Assembly: GCA_934045075.1 (NCBI GenBank)
Contig: OW203724.1
Span: 18,157,143 to 18,221,142, forward strand
Direction: 5' to 3'
Length of the DNA stretch: 64,000 bases
Source of the DNA: Yponomeuta sedellus
Taxonomy: Eukaryota; Arthropoda; Insecta; Lepidoptera; Yponomeutidae
Shown: piece after piece, positions 11,930 through 21,310 of the stretch
Position numbering within the stretch: the stretch's first letter is position 1
Layout of the letters: every line of letters starts with the position of its first letter
Position numbers and translations under genes: made by a program
The notes under the pieces: generated by a model
Told to the model about the DNA's origin: nothing
Seen by the model: only the letters and a program-made list of their open reading frames with translations
The model's database searches: none

Positions 11930-12580
11930 GGAAGCGCCACCTAGCGACAAGTATGGAAATTAAAATTGCTGAGTGCGAGTTGTAATGGTTTACGTTGAGA
12001 AGTGAACACGTTTACCAGCCAAAACACGAATAAACGCAAGTGCAAGTTGTACTGTGACAGCGTTTTGCCAGTTCGAACGGTTAACTTACTCATACTCACT
12101 ACACAATGCTCGATTAACGCGGCAGTAAAGTTAAGTTATTCGATTGGATCTGTCAAACTCGCACTAAGCACTCTGAAGACTTGTAAACAACGTTTGACAT
12201 TCAACATCTATGAGTGATTTGTGAGCATAGTGAAATAACAACAACAGAACCATGATTTCATCGAGTTTACATGCAAAGTATAGCAATTATCATTATTGCA
12301 TTGTTCGAGAATACAATAAAAACATGTCAATAAAGACCCCCGGAAGTTGTGGATTTGTGTTCCCAGTGAAATAAACATACGAAAAAATTGGCTCAAACTT
12401 GCCAAAAGAGCCAAAGATACGTTATCGACTGAAACTGGGGTGTATTTACGTGAGGATCACTTTGATGTAAGTCTTAGAATGATCAATGTCCACTGGCTCT
12501 GGCTGACAGATGCTTGTTTACAAACCAAAGATGCTTTCAACATGGCGGATAGTATTTTCGCCGTTACGAATTAAACGAGA
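11930..12580 (+). pseudogene. Remnant of a THAP-domain (P-element-like) transposon
   Basis: At 12347-12470 the + strand reads 'CVPSEINIRKNWLKLAKRA' and then 'GVYLREDHFD'. This matches the second half of a THAP zinc finger (R..W....R, then ..C..HF), with the Cys of the C..HF pattern replaced by Tyr-Leu-Arg-Glu-Asp before HF. The upstream 350 bp (from 'gcatcgaggaagcgccacc') has a relative on the minus strand at 22826-23053, so it belongs to a dispersed element. THAP domains are the DNA-binding domains of P-element transposases. No transposase core follows and in-frame stops flank the piece, so it is dead. Confidence 0.6.
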
Positions 12581-13045
12581 AAAAAATTTTTTTGCTTTGC
12601 AAATTTTGCATCCATCCTGCATACTTAGCAAAATCAATATATTTAGATTTTTTACGTTAAATACTATAGGAAATATTCATTTATCGCGTCAAATTTGATA
12701 CGAGTCAAGTAGCGGATTTGTGTTTTATGACAACTTTTTAGTACACCTTGAAATTCTGAAATTAACACTTCTAGTACTTCTAGGCTGTGCCATTGGTACT
12801 GAACCATTTTCTTCATGTCAGCGCCATTACGAAGCAGATAATCAGTAATCTAGAAGTGCTAGAGCGAAAGTTGCAGACGATAAAATTATTTATTTATTTA
12901 GGTGTCCAAACAGTTAGTTACCAGCAATAGTTAACTTTGCCCTGTAGACCGTAGTTTGTCACCATCCGTATGTGAATTCGAAATTGTCTTTAACAAAAGA
13001 TCGATTCAAAGTCCAAAATGGAAAGATGCATTAGCTGTCACTGAA
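12580..13045. other. Unique AT-rich intron DNA
   Basis: Apart from a short inverted motif around 'aacacttctagtacttctag' (12765-12784) and 'atctagaagtgctagag' (12850-12866), I see nothing to annotate. Confidence 0.4.
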
Positions 13046-13142
13046 TAGTCGACAGCACATCAACCTTTACACATATGAACACTTAGTTGCGTTCCTGGCG
13101 CCTTTGCAAGCAAAATGTACAGTTTAACCAGCTGTCGACTGC
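13046..13142. repeat. Short MITE with GTCGACAGC ends
   Basis: The left end is 'agtcgacagcacatcaacc' and the right end 'aaccagctgtcgact', inverted with respect to each other over about 10 bp. A degraded relative is at 2669-2812. The length of about 100 bp and absence of coding sequence fit a MITE. Confidence 0.5.
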
Positions 13143-13671
13143 ACACGCAAACCATTTGATACGTCTGTCTCTATGAAAATGTATATATGTATGTGTGAAA
13201 TTGTTTAGTGTGCGTCTATAGATTGTTACAGAACAGAACTAGTCTACATCTATATGCCAAATCTACATTCACATACATTTCACACTGCATACCTACTTGA
13301 AATTCTGTCTGAACAGAAATTTATAAATCTAGATTTTCGTAGGTGTATTGCAAACTTGACGTTATACAAAACGGAAGAATTTTACTTAAACTAGAGTAGC
13401 TACAAATTAATAAGTAACTACATCTTAAAAATGTCGTTAATTATGCTATTAACTCTACTGCAAGAACCGATTGGCCCTTCTCTTATCGCTATTGAACAGC
13501 ATACGAGGATCAATGACTTAAGAAATATTACCCACCATCTTCAATAATGATGGGGAAGTAGCCTCGCCAAACGATGTACTTACTGAGCCCGTACGTCTGG
13601 CGTACCCTGGGCAACAATCACTATGATGACTTTATGAAGAATCTATGGTATGTAAAAAAATACCGCGATAT

Positions 13672-13840
13672 GCCGGCACCAACGGCTTAATGTATCTTGC
13701 GAAGCATGGAAGCGCTTGGAAGAAATGCCACTAGCGGCAATCATGGAACGGTCACCCATCCTGTACCTAACCACGCTTATTGTTGCTTCAATCATGTGGT
13801 TGGTTCCAATCATTCGGTTTGACTAGGCCACCAGTGCTTC
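13672..13840 (-). repeat. 5S-derived SINE (family B), 3' truncated
   Basis: The minus-strand copy retains the head (right) and the first body segment ('gccggcaccaacggctta' at the left, reversed). The 5S box region is diverged ('gtaacctaaccacgc' type changes). Confidence 0.6.
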
Positions 13841-14261
13841 ACTCATTTATTCATGGGCTGGACGAATCTGCGTGTATAGTAATATGGCAGGAAAAATTAG
13901 CCTGCCGTGTTCATATCGTACGACGTAACCTCAAGTGTGCGATGGGGCTACAGTGGTGGTACTATTTCAGCTGAACAATAGTGAATAGACAGACTATTTT
14001 TCAGACGTCACTGGCAGAGCCGGCAATGGATGGGCGTCGCTTTATCAGTTTTGGCGCCGCTTTGTTTCGTATATTCTTCGGGAGTTTAAAATTGAATTTC
14101 AATATTGTGGGGGGGAAACATATTTTGTAATAAATTAACTACCGATGCAGTCTTTTGTTTTCGCTGAAATACTAAGCTTATTGAAACTGTTGGTTTTATT
14201 AGATATAGTATTCTGAATATATACTGGAGGATGACCACTCATCTGCACTCTATTTCGTTTT

Positions 14262-14785
14262 TAGGGTTCCGTACCTCAAAAGGAAAAAACGGAACCCTTA
14301 TAGGATCACTTTGTTGTCCGTCTGTCCGTCCGTCCGTCCGTCTGTCAAGACCCTTTTTCTCTGGAACGCGTGGAGGTATGAAGCTGAAATTTATATCAAT
14401 TACTCAGGTCTACTGTCCCTTGAAGCTGTGAAAAAATCAAACTTCTAAGCCAACGCAATCAAAAGATACAGCCGTTTATGCCGCAAATTTTCGACACTTG
14501 CAAGGGAATCAAAACCTACAGGGTGCTTCCCGTGAACTCAGAATCTTGAAATTTGGTACGAAGCAACGTCTTATAGCATAGATAAAGAAAAAATTAGGAA
14601 AACCATAAATTTTTAGTTACATCACATAATATTTTTTTTTTAATAATTTTAAACTTACTACCCATTTCCTCATAAACGCGTAGAGGTATTAAATTGAAAT
14701 TCATACCAAATACTCAGGTCTATAATACAGGTTTGTACGGAACCCTCGGTGCGCGAGTCTGACTCGCACTTGGCCGGTTTTTTCT
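14262..14785 (+). repeat. GGTTCCGTA...GGCCGGTTTTT dispersed repeat, near full length
   Basis: It starts 'agggttccgtacctcaaaag' and 'gaaaaaacggaaccctta', has the CT run 'gtccgtccgtccgtccgt' and ends 'gagtctgactcgcacttgg' followed by 'ccggttttt'. The ends carry partly inverted motifs (GGTTCCGTA / ACGGAACCC). Fragments are at 359, 22070-22135 and 26815-26840. I know this as a common lepidopteran interspersed repeat, but I do not know its mobility class. Confidence 0.65.
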
Positions 14786-15009
14786 TATAGGTGCAGATGA
14801 GAATAACTTTAGGACAAATCAACAGGATATCACAGTACGGTACTTTTTTCAAGAAAGATTACTTGGCTGATATTGGGTTTGAGCTTGCAAAGCATTTTGG
14901 CGAACGGTATCACCTATTTTGCCCGATGGTCACCACACACTACAAAACCGTAACCTTTTCAGGATTTTAAGAACTCTTAGCTAATTAGTTAGGCCTTCGA
15001 TATCCGAAC

Positions 15010-15236
15010 TTAGACTCATAGTTGGGCCAAGGGACGTGGCAAGCGCTGAGATATGCTTACACTTCAAACACTAGGTTTTCCTCGCGATGTTTTCCTTCAC
15101 AGTTAGCGAGTGGTATGGAAACTATAAATTCATAATTGTACAAAACATAGTCATTGCTACATGCCGGAGCTCGAATCCACGATATCCCTTGCGACGCCGG
15201 CTCTTTTACCGCTCCGCTACCACGGCTCTTTCATTA
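15010..15236 (-). repeat. tRNA-headed SINE, family D
   Basis: It contains 'caagcgctgagatatgctta', 'ttttccttcacagttagcga', and a tRNA-like head on the minus strand at 15165-15230 with 'gtggtagcggagcggtaaa'. It lies directly against the acceptor of the next PDZ exon: its right end is ~15 bp from the polypyrimidine tract. Confidence 0.65.
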
Positions 15237-15255
15237 TTAACTCTTCTCCCAACAG

Positions 15256-15434
15256 GAAGCCCTAGAGGTCCTCCGCACGGCGTCCCCCCGAGTGGAGCTC
15301 CGCGTGTGCCGGCCACCGCTGGATGCTCTGGAGAGCGTCACGCCGCCCGAGCCGCCGACGCCGCCCGCGCGGACGCCGCACCCGCCGCCGCTGCCGCCGC
15401 TCGACCCGCTCAACTGCCACCCCATGCATGCCAG
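15256..15434 (+). CDS. PDZ scaffold gene, exon 2 in window (end of PDZ-a and Pro-rich linker)
   Basis: The acceptor is ...ctcttctcccaacag and the donor is GTAAGC. The exon is entered in phase 0 and left in phase 2 (AG of a Ser codon). Residues 63-121: 'EALEVLRTASPRVELRVCR' is the alphaB helix and last beta strand that complete PDZ-a. It is followed by a strongly proline-rich stretch (PPEPPTPP, then PHPPPLPPLDP), a possible ligand for SH3 or WW domains. The exon is much GC-richer than its surroundings. Two other frames are also open across it, but only this one joins exon 1 in phase and completes a PDZ fold. Confidence 0.88.
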
Positions 15435-15483
15435 GTAAGCTAAATAAATAAATGTATTTCTTCTTCTTAAATCAGCTCGACTA

Positions 15484-15910
15484 TCACCCCAGCCAAGTCA
15501 GAGGCCTTAGGGCGGCTTGAAAAGCTGCCTGACGGCAGTATGATTGAATCGCTGGTAGACCCGGCTGCCTGAGTGATCGTAAACGATCACGAAGGTTTAA
15601 GCAACACAGGGTGGGTTCAATGCATGGATGGGTAAACCGTCTACGACTAGCGCTAGTTGCACTTTTCCGGGCGATTCCGTGCTTCGCAAGGCACGTTAAG
15701 CAGTTGGTGCCGGCTGTCGTCGATAGACGGCAGTCGTTAAGCCTAGTCAGGGGCCATAGGGTTGCTTGAAAAATTCTGACAGTAAGACCTGCCACTAGTC
15801 TTGCAAGCCTCCACCAATCCGGACTTAGCCCCCGTGGTGGAGTATGGCCTATACCTTCCTCAGGGAAGAGACCCGAGCCCCTCGGTGGGGACATAATGGG
15901 TTGATGATGG
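15484..15910 (+). repeat. 5S-derived SINE, subfamily with GATGATG tail
   Basis: The 5S-like block ('ggtttaagcaacacagg', 'ttcaatgcatggatggg') is at 15595-15641. The element ends 'cccctcggtggggacataat' and 'gggttgatgatggtgatgat'. About 85 bp before the 5S block repeats the body phrase 'gtcagaggccttagggcggc', so this may be a head-to-tail dimer with a truncated first unit. It is 50 bp downstream of a PDZ exon donor. Confidence 0.65.
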
Positions 15911-15977
15911 TGATGATCACCCCGTATATGCATGCTAGGTTAACCGTATTTTAATTAACACTAGACAAAATATCTTA

Positions 15978-16255
15978 ATATCAACCCTTTGTATGACCCC
16001 AATACTGGGGCAAGATTCTCCTCCTGCATTGCAGGAAGGTTAGATATTCATCACGGTCTCTAATCGCTATTACGGGTTGATGGAGGATTGTAAGACAGTG
16101 GCGGACCTTACTGTCAGAAGTTATCAAGCCGCCCATAAGGCCTCTGACGACTAACAACTACCATTACATGAGAGTCGGCACCAACGGCCTAACCTTCCTG
16201 CGATGCGGGAAGAGACGCGTGCCCCAGCAGTGGAGCATACAAGGCTTGATATCGA
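15978..16255. repeat. Inverted 5S-derived SINE with 3' ends on both sides
   Basis: From 15978 the minus-strand 3' end ('atatcaaccctttgtatg') runs inward to 'cggcaccaacggc' at 16177-16189. At 16190 it joins the plus-strand 3' end 'ctaaccttcctgcgatgcgg' ... 'ccccagcagtgg' ... 'cttgatatcgat'. Both outer ends are thus family B 3' ends. An extra 'acgggttgatggaggatt' at about 16073 shows a further rearrangement. Confidence 0.65.
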
Positions 16256-16812
16256 TCGAGGTAAACTGTCATCATATGAATTTTCAGGCAACTCAAGTAT
16301 CACTTCACGTATGCCATGTAAAGGTATTTTGTTTGTTTTATTATTATGTTGCTTGTATTGATTCTACGCCACATATATTTTTTTCGTTAAATTAACAAAT
16401 CTTAAATATCTTAAACGTAATTAAATCGTGAACATTTTCACGATATTATTTAAACGCGGGAAAATACAAATGTAAGGAAACGATACCCACGTGAGGTGAC
16501 TTTATGTAATGCATATACAGGGCGTCTCATTCAAATCGGTCAGTATGGGAAAGTCTGAAACTATAAGACATACGAAGATCGGTTCTGAAAAACCATGTCA
16601 TCGATTTTATTAACAAGAAAAACTGCATTCATACATTTTAAAAAACATCTGTACTCCGTTCGGGAATCGAACCCGGTTGTTTTGAAGAAAAAACCTACAC
16701 TCTTTCTATTTAGATATCGATTGTGTAGGTCTTAAGCAGTAAATGTCTGTATGAAACATGATGTCTAAAATGAATAAAATGCACTGTTTTCACATACTTT
16801 AATTTATTTTAG

Positions 16813-16885
16813 TAGGTGCTCGAAGTGACCGCCGCCTTTTTCAATACAATATTCAACACGTTTAGGTAACGATCTAAATCTTTAA
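16813..16885 (-). pseudogene. C-terminal scrap of a DDE transposase
   Basis: The minus strand reads Arg-Val-Glu-Tyr-Cys-Ile-Glu-Lys-Gly-Gly-Gly-His-Phe-Glu-His-Leu-Leu. That is the common ending of IS630/Tc1-mariner-related proteins in insects. Only about 24 codons remain. Its position within the inverted arms supports it as part of the same element. Confidence 0.55.
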
Positions 16886-16916
16886 ATAAGTATCTACATA
16901 CTTATTTTAAGTGGGC

Positions 16917-18214
16917 TTTTCAAATGATTTAAAAACCTATTTAGAGGCTAAAAATTTCACCCATGCCGGGATTCGAACCCGCAACCTCTGGCTATCCGTA
17001 CCAGCGCTCTACCAATTGAGCCAATGGGCGACTCACGGCATCAGTGAATTTCGAACCTCTTTACAATATTCTCTGTATTACGTACAGGCAGCGACATCTG
17101 ACTTAAGCAAATTGCATTACTTACAGCCCCGACTACCTACTTTGCAGTTAGGTTTTAACATCGGAACGATATCACTGTACCCACATGATTACACTATTTT
17201 TATTTTTAATGCACTAACCCGTGCTAAGGAACAAATTTAAAAACCTATTTAGAGGCTAAAAATTTCACCCATGCCGGGATTCGAACCCGCAACCTCTGGC
17301 TATCCGTACCAGCGCTCTACCAATTGAGCCAATGGGCGACTCACGGCATCAGTGAATTTCGAACCTCTTTACAATATTCTCTGTATTACGTACAGGCAGC
17401 GACATCTGACTTAAGCAAATTGCATTACTTACAGCCCCGACTACCTACTTTGCAGTTAGGTTTTAACATCGGAACGATATCACTGTACCCACATGATTAC
17501 ACTATTTTTATTTTTAATGCACTAACCCGTGCTAAGGAACAAATTTAAAAACCTATTTAGAGGCTAAAAATTTCACCCATGCCGGGATTCGAACCCGCAA
17601 CCTCTGGCTATCCGTACCAGCGCTCTACCAATTGAGCCAATGGGCGACTCACGGCATCAGTGAATTTCGAACCTCTTTACAATATTCTCTGTACGTAATA
17701 CAGAGAATATTGTAAAGAGGTTCGAAATTCACTGATGCCGTGAGTCGCCCATTGGCTCAATTGGTAGAGCGCTGGTACGGATAGCCAGAGGTTGCGGGTT
17801 CGAATCCCGGCATGGGTGAAATTTTTAGCCTCTAAATAGGTTTTTAAATTTGTTCCTTAGCACGGGTTAGTGCATTAAAAATAAAAATAGTGTAATCATG
17901 TGGGTACAGTGATATCGTTCCGATGTTAAAACCTAACTGCAAAGTAGGTAGTCGGGGCTGTAAGTAATGCAATTTGCTTAAGTCAGATGTCGCTGCCTGT
18001 ACGTAATACAGAGAATATTGTAAAGAGGTTCGAAATTCACTGATGCCGTGAGTCGCCCATTGGCTCAATTGGTAGAGCGCTGGTACGGATAGCCAGAGGT
18101 TGCGGGTTCGAATCCCGGCATGGGTGAAATTTTTAGCCTCTAAATAGGTTTTTAAATTTGTTCCTTAGCACGGGTTAGTGCATTAAAAATAAAAATAGTG
18201 TTTTCAAATGATTT
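16917..18214. repeat. Five-unit family A SINE array in one target duplication
   Basis: A 14-bp duplication 'ttttcaaatgattt' at 16917-16930 and 18201-18214 encloses 16931-18200. Inside are minus-strand units beginning at 16931, 17239 and 17547 (exact 308-bp spacing), the third cut short. The inversion centre is at 17694-17698. Then come plus-strand units, with tRNA-like heads at about 17752 and 18060. The units are nearly identical. The left end is the short T5 end and the right end is the long A-rich end. Because one TSD spans everything, the array either integrated as one molecule or expanded after insertion. Confidence 0.9.
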
Positions 18215-19104
18215 TTAGTGTTTGATTAATAGAAGTTTTTTTTTTTTTTTTTTTCAAAACAACCGGGTTCGATTCCCGAACGGAGTACAGATGTTTTTTA
18301 AAATGTATGAATGCAGTTTTTCTTGTTGACATGAATGACATGGTTCCTCAGAACAGATCTTCGTATGTCTTATAGTTTCAGACTTTCCCATACTGACCGA
18401 TTTGAATGAGACACCCTGTATAGTTAACATTAGCAACAATTTTTTATTCCGAGTAGGTGTGACGGAGGTCAGAATAAGAAGCAGATGTGGTAGTTCAAAT
18501 ATTTATTCGATCAGCAGTCGGGCAGAGTTTCCACTTTACAAGTGTACTTCGCGAAAGTTACAATCAGACTGACTCAATAGCTTATCATATTGCTTTTATA
18601 TAAACTAAAATCTGGACCTTTTCGGGTAATGACACGCAAAAATTTCAAGCAGGAAACGGATGTTAATTTGTTTAAGCTTTTAACTATGATTTTATATTAG
18701 CTTCAATAATTTTATTTAGTAGGTTTTTATTATTAATTATGTTTTAAATTATATTGTAGTCTATTTTTGTTTTAAATACATTTTAAATTAATAAATACGT
18801 AATGTCATGATACGACGAATTAAATTACATTGCAGGCGAAAAAGGGCAGTCGTTATACTAGATTAATTAACTTCCTTTAATACACTCAAAATTAATGTGA
18901 TCGGTTAATAAATTGTTCAAAATACCTTTGGCAATTTAAAATAGTTAGTAATAGATATAGTATAGATATATACTGCAAATGGATAAATACGTTATTTATT
19001 TTTTGCACGTGTTGCTACACTGTTCTCTAACAATAGGTACCTACCTGAAAAACACATCAACTCCCGGTTCCCACTTACAATGATAAGCAAATGACACCCA
19101 GTTA

Positions 19105-19534
19105 GGGTTGCCCGGGATTGTCCCGGATGCCAGTGTATGCCGCGGATCCAGAAATTAAAAAAAAACCCAATGAACTTTTTATCACGCACCGCGGATTGAC
19201 AGTTTCAAGCGCTATGCGCGTATTTGAACACCACAGTTACTCAGGTTTCCCCAGGATGATTTCCTTCACTGTTAGCGAGTGGTAACTAAGCCCGTACTCT
19301 CCCTCTCTCTATCTCTCTCTCTAAGAGAAGGCCTGTGCCTTGCAGTGGGAGATCTCTCTAAAAGTGGAACTCACGCCGACTAATTATGTATTTTAATTAC
19401 ATAATAAGTGACGTCGTCGTATGTCATTTTGCAGACTTATAAAAATGTTACATGCATCAAAGTGTATAATTTTAGGGATTTTTTTGTTTGGCTATTTTGT
19501 CCCGGATTTTACGCCAGCAATCTGGCAACCCTAC
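19105..19534. repeat. MITE with AGGGTTGCC ends, split by a SINE
   Basis: The left end 'agggttgcccgggattg' and the right end, reversed, 'agggttgccagattgctgg' are inverted partners. Both have 'tcccggat' just inside ('tgtcccggat' at 19119 and 'gtcccggat' at 19500). A family D SINE lies between them at 19188-19365. Confidence 0.5.
19188..19365. repeat. Family D SINE with a 5' inversion
   Basis: The left part ('accgcggattgacagtttca' to 'gttagcgagtggta') is the upstream body of family D on the minus strand. At about 19280 it switches to the plus-strand 3' end ('actaagcccgtactctc' to 'ccttgcagtggga'). The two parts are adjacent, not overlapping, on the consensus. This is the structure twin priming makes during L1-type insertion. 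Confidence 0.65.
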
Positions 19535-19932
19535 ATTCAGTGTGAACCGTCCCATCCCGGTACCTGAGGTTTCTTTTAAATTGCACATTTGTATAAACAA
19601 CATTTGTAAACAGCGGACGCTGTTTGTTAGCACAGCGCTCCTCACTCTGTGCTAAGTTCATTGGCGTTAAGCGGATCTGTTTTTTCTTTGACTCTGCTAA
19701 TCGAGGAATACGGATAGGTACTGATAGTGTGACATATACGAGTATGTGCTAATATTATGTATTTTTAACCGACTTCGAAAAAAAGAGGAGATTATCAATT
19801 CGAACCATATAACTTTTTTTTGACTACGTTTTCGCATATCTTTGTCAATACTTATGCGATTTCAATAATTTTAACCAACTCAAAAAATATATATTTTTGT
19901 ACTATGTTTTCGCATATCAACTAATAGGCGTG

Positions 19933-19972
19933 ACGAAAGATTTTTAAATCAGAGGATTTAAAAATCTTTCGT
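19933..19972. repeat. Perfect short hairpin
   Basis: 'acgaaagatttttaaatc' (19933-19950) and its exact reverse complement (19955-19972) flank a 4-nt loop 'agag'. The 18-bp stem has no mismatch. Confidence 0.8.
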
Positions 19973-20252
19973 GGTTAAAAAAGTCTTAATGTGGGGACAC
20001 ATTTATTATTTACAAAAACCTATATTTCAGAAATAAACCAAATTTTAACGAACTTTTATAAAATTATTTTAAATCTGTGGGAAAACATTGTCATGGCGTC
20101 AAATCTGACGACACGCCCAGGTAAAAAACATCAAACGTCAAAGCATGGGTGAAGTTTACCAATACTACTTAAGCGTGACGTCATGTGGTGTGACTGCTGT
20201 TTCAGTCAAAATGGCCGAAAGCTGTATTCTAATCTTTTATTTTATTTAAAAC

Positions 20253-20455
20253 TAGCTGTGCCTCGCGGTGTTACTTGCGGTTTATCGATTTTCTCATAGG
20301 AATAAGATATTCTCCCGCAGTAAAACGTAGCCTATTATCCAGGGTGTCAGCTAAATCCATACCACATTTTATTAAAATCGCTCCAGCCATTTAGACGTGA
20401 AGAAGTATCAAACGTACACACTCACAAACCTTCGCCTTTATAATATATATTAGTG
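20253..20455 (+). repeat. Dispersed 'ctagctg...cgcggtgttac' repeat
   Basis: It starts 'actagctgtgcctcgcggtg', contains 'agaatattctcccgcag'-like and 'ttattaaaatcgctccagcc' motifs, and ends 'cgcctttataatatatatta'. A sister copy is at 29207-29412. The class is unknown to me, but it is common in insect genomes. Confidence 0.6.
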
Positions 20456-20799
20456 TGAGTGTGATATTGGTAATCTCATTTTTTTTTGTAAAACTAAATC
20501 AGTGTTTAAATCCTTTTAACATTTACTTCCCCTTAATATCGTTAAATCTTTGAATTATATATTAATTCGTTTTTCGATATGATTCATTAAAAATAGACAT
20601 AGACATAAACATAGATATGTCAAAAAGAAACAAAAAAAAGTACTACACGTCAATATCATAAGAATGTTAATCTGTGACGTCCATCAATTATACTTGGTCT
20701 GTGTATAAGCGTAAAAAATACATAATATTTTATAATTTTTATAATAAAGACAAAAAAAAATTATACATAGGGTAATTTACATAACATAATTTACGTTGC

Positions 20800-20872
20800 G
20801 CTATGGCGCTCATTAGGGGAGGGCTATGTCCAGCAGTGGACTAATATAGCCTGAAGGAGAAGAAGAATTTAC
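20800..20872 (+). repeat. Family F tail fragment
   Basis: 'gcgctatggcgctcattagg' followed by 'ggctatgtccagcagtggac' and 'taatatagcctgaaggagaa'. Only the RTE-derived 3' end is left. Confidence 0.7.
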
Positions 20873-20965
20873 ATAATAATACTAAATACAAAATATTTGA
20901 TTATTTGATACTGTCGTCACGCCTATTCCTTCTCGTTTGTCCATTAGACTATCAGCTACCACCAG

Positions 20966-21086
20966 CAGTGCGACGACTTCCTCATCGGAAGGCCGAGGCC
21001 GTCGCGAGGACAGCCCGGACCGGCGACGAGACCTGCACCTACCTGACCTGGACCGCCCCTTGCCTGTCTATGACGTGCAGTACGGG
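20966..21086 (+). CDS. PDZ scaffold gene, exon 3 in window (Ser/Arg linker)
   Basis: The donor is GTAAGA at 21087. The exon is entered in phase 2 and left in phase 0, giving residues 122-162: Ser/Thr-rich start, 'GRGRREDSPDRRRDLHLPD', then 'DRPLPVYDVQYG'. No domain is recognisable and it is probably a disordered basic linker. The acceptor is a tandem 'accagcag' (NAGNAG): use of the second AG (start 20969) removes a single Ser and keeps frame. I chose the first because either fits and the upstream AG has the better tract. Another frame is open here but does not fit the phases. Confidence 0.75.
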
Positions 21087-21099
21087 GTAAGACCTTTGA

Positions 21100-21305
21100 G
21101 GTTTTTTGAACTAAAACTTTCGTAAGCACAACACATCTCGGCGCGGGCGCGCCGCGCGCTTGCCCGCAGTGTGAGACGAGCAACCGACGACGCGAGCTCC
21201 GTCTCTGCTCACCGTGATTAAGCTCTGCGAATCGGAGCGAAACCTGGTCGGACTCTTCCGATATAACAACACCCGTAAGTAGATCCGGACAAAAAGTCTA
21301 CCTTT
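21100..21305. repeat. Foldback-type element fragment ('tttcgtaagcacaaca' family)
   Basis: The left end 'ttttttgaactaaaactttc' and 'gtaagcacaacacat', and the right part 'taagctctgcgaatcggagc' to 'acacccgtaagtagatccgg', also occur at 25755-25925 and partly at 55235-55355 and 59010-59105. A 75-bp GC-rich piece ('ctcggcgcgggcgcgccgcg') lies inside this copy only. Confidence 0.55.
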
Positions 21306-21310
21306 AAGGT

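Larger units (their letters stand above)
16515..18420. mobile_element. Mariner/Tc1-type element with long inverted ends, carrying a SINE array
   Basis: The left end 'acagggcgtctcattcaaat' (16517) and right end, reversed, 'acagggtgtctcattcaaat' are the tips of inverted repeats about 170 bp long (16517-16691 and 18255-18420). They differ at only a few positions and lie next to TA. Each arm contains a T-arm-like 'gggttcgattccc', so a Pol III B-box is built into both ends. Between the arms, on the minus strand at about 16813-16885, is a piece reading 'RFRSLPKRVEYCIEKGGGHF' then 'EHLLK'. I recognise this as the C-terminus typical of insect IS630/Tc1-mariner-like transposases. The rest of the gene is gone, and a SINE array (16931-18200) sits inside. 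Confidence 0.7.
18421..20250. other. Intron DNA with MITE remnants
   Basis: Two MITE-like structures and a SINE lie here (19105-19534 and 19188-19365, separate entries). An 'aaccgacttcgaaaaaaag' repeat start at 19768 is followed by AT-rich DNA with 'ttttcgcatatc' repeated at 19849 and 19909. I see no exon. Confidence 0.45.

Noticed and set aside
17324..18068. Identical 74-residue open frames on both strands
   Set aside because: They are the inverted units of the family A array. Identity is explained by the repeat.
16860..18300. CRISPR-like regular repeats (308-bp period)
   Set aside because: Units are SINE copies, with no spacer variation, in a eukaryotic context.
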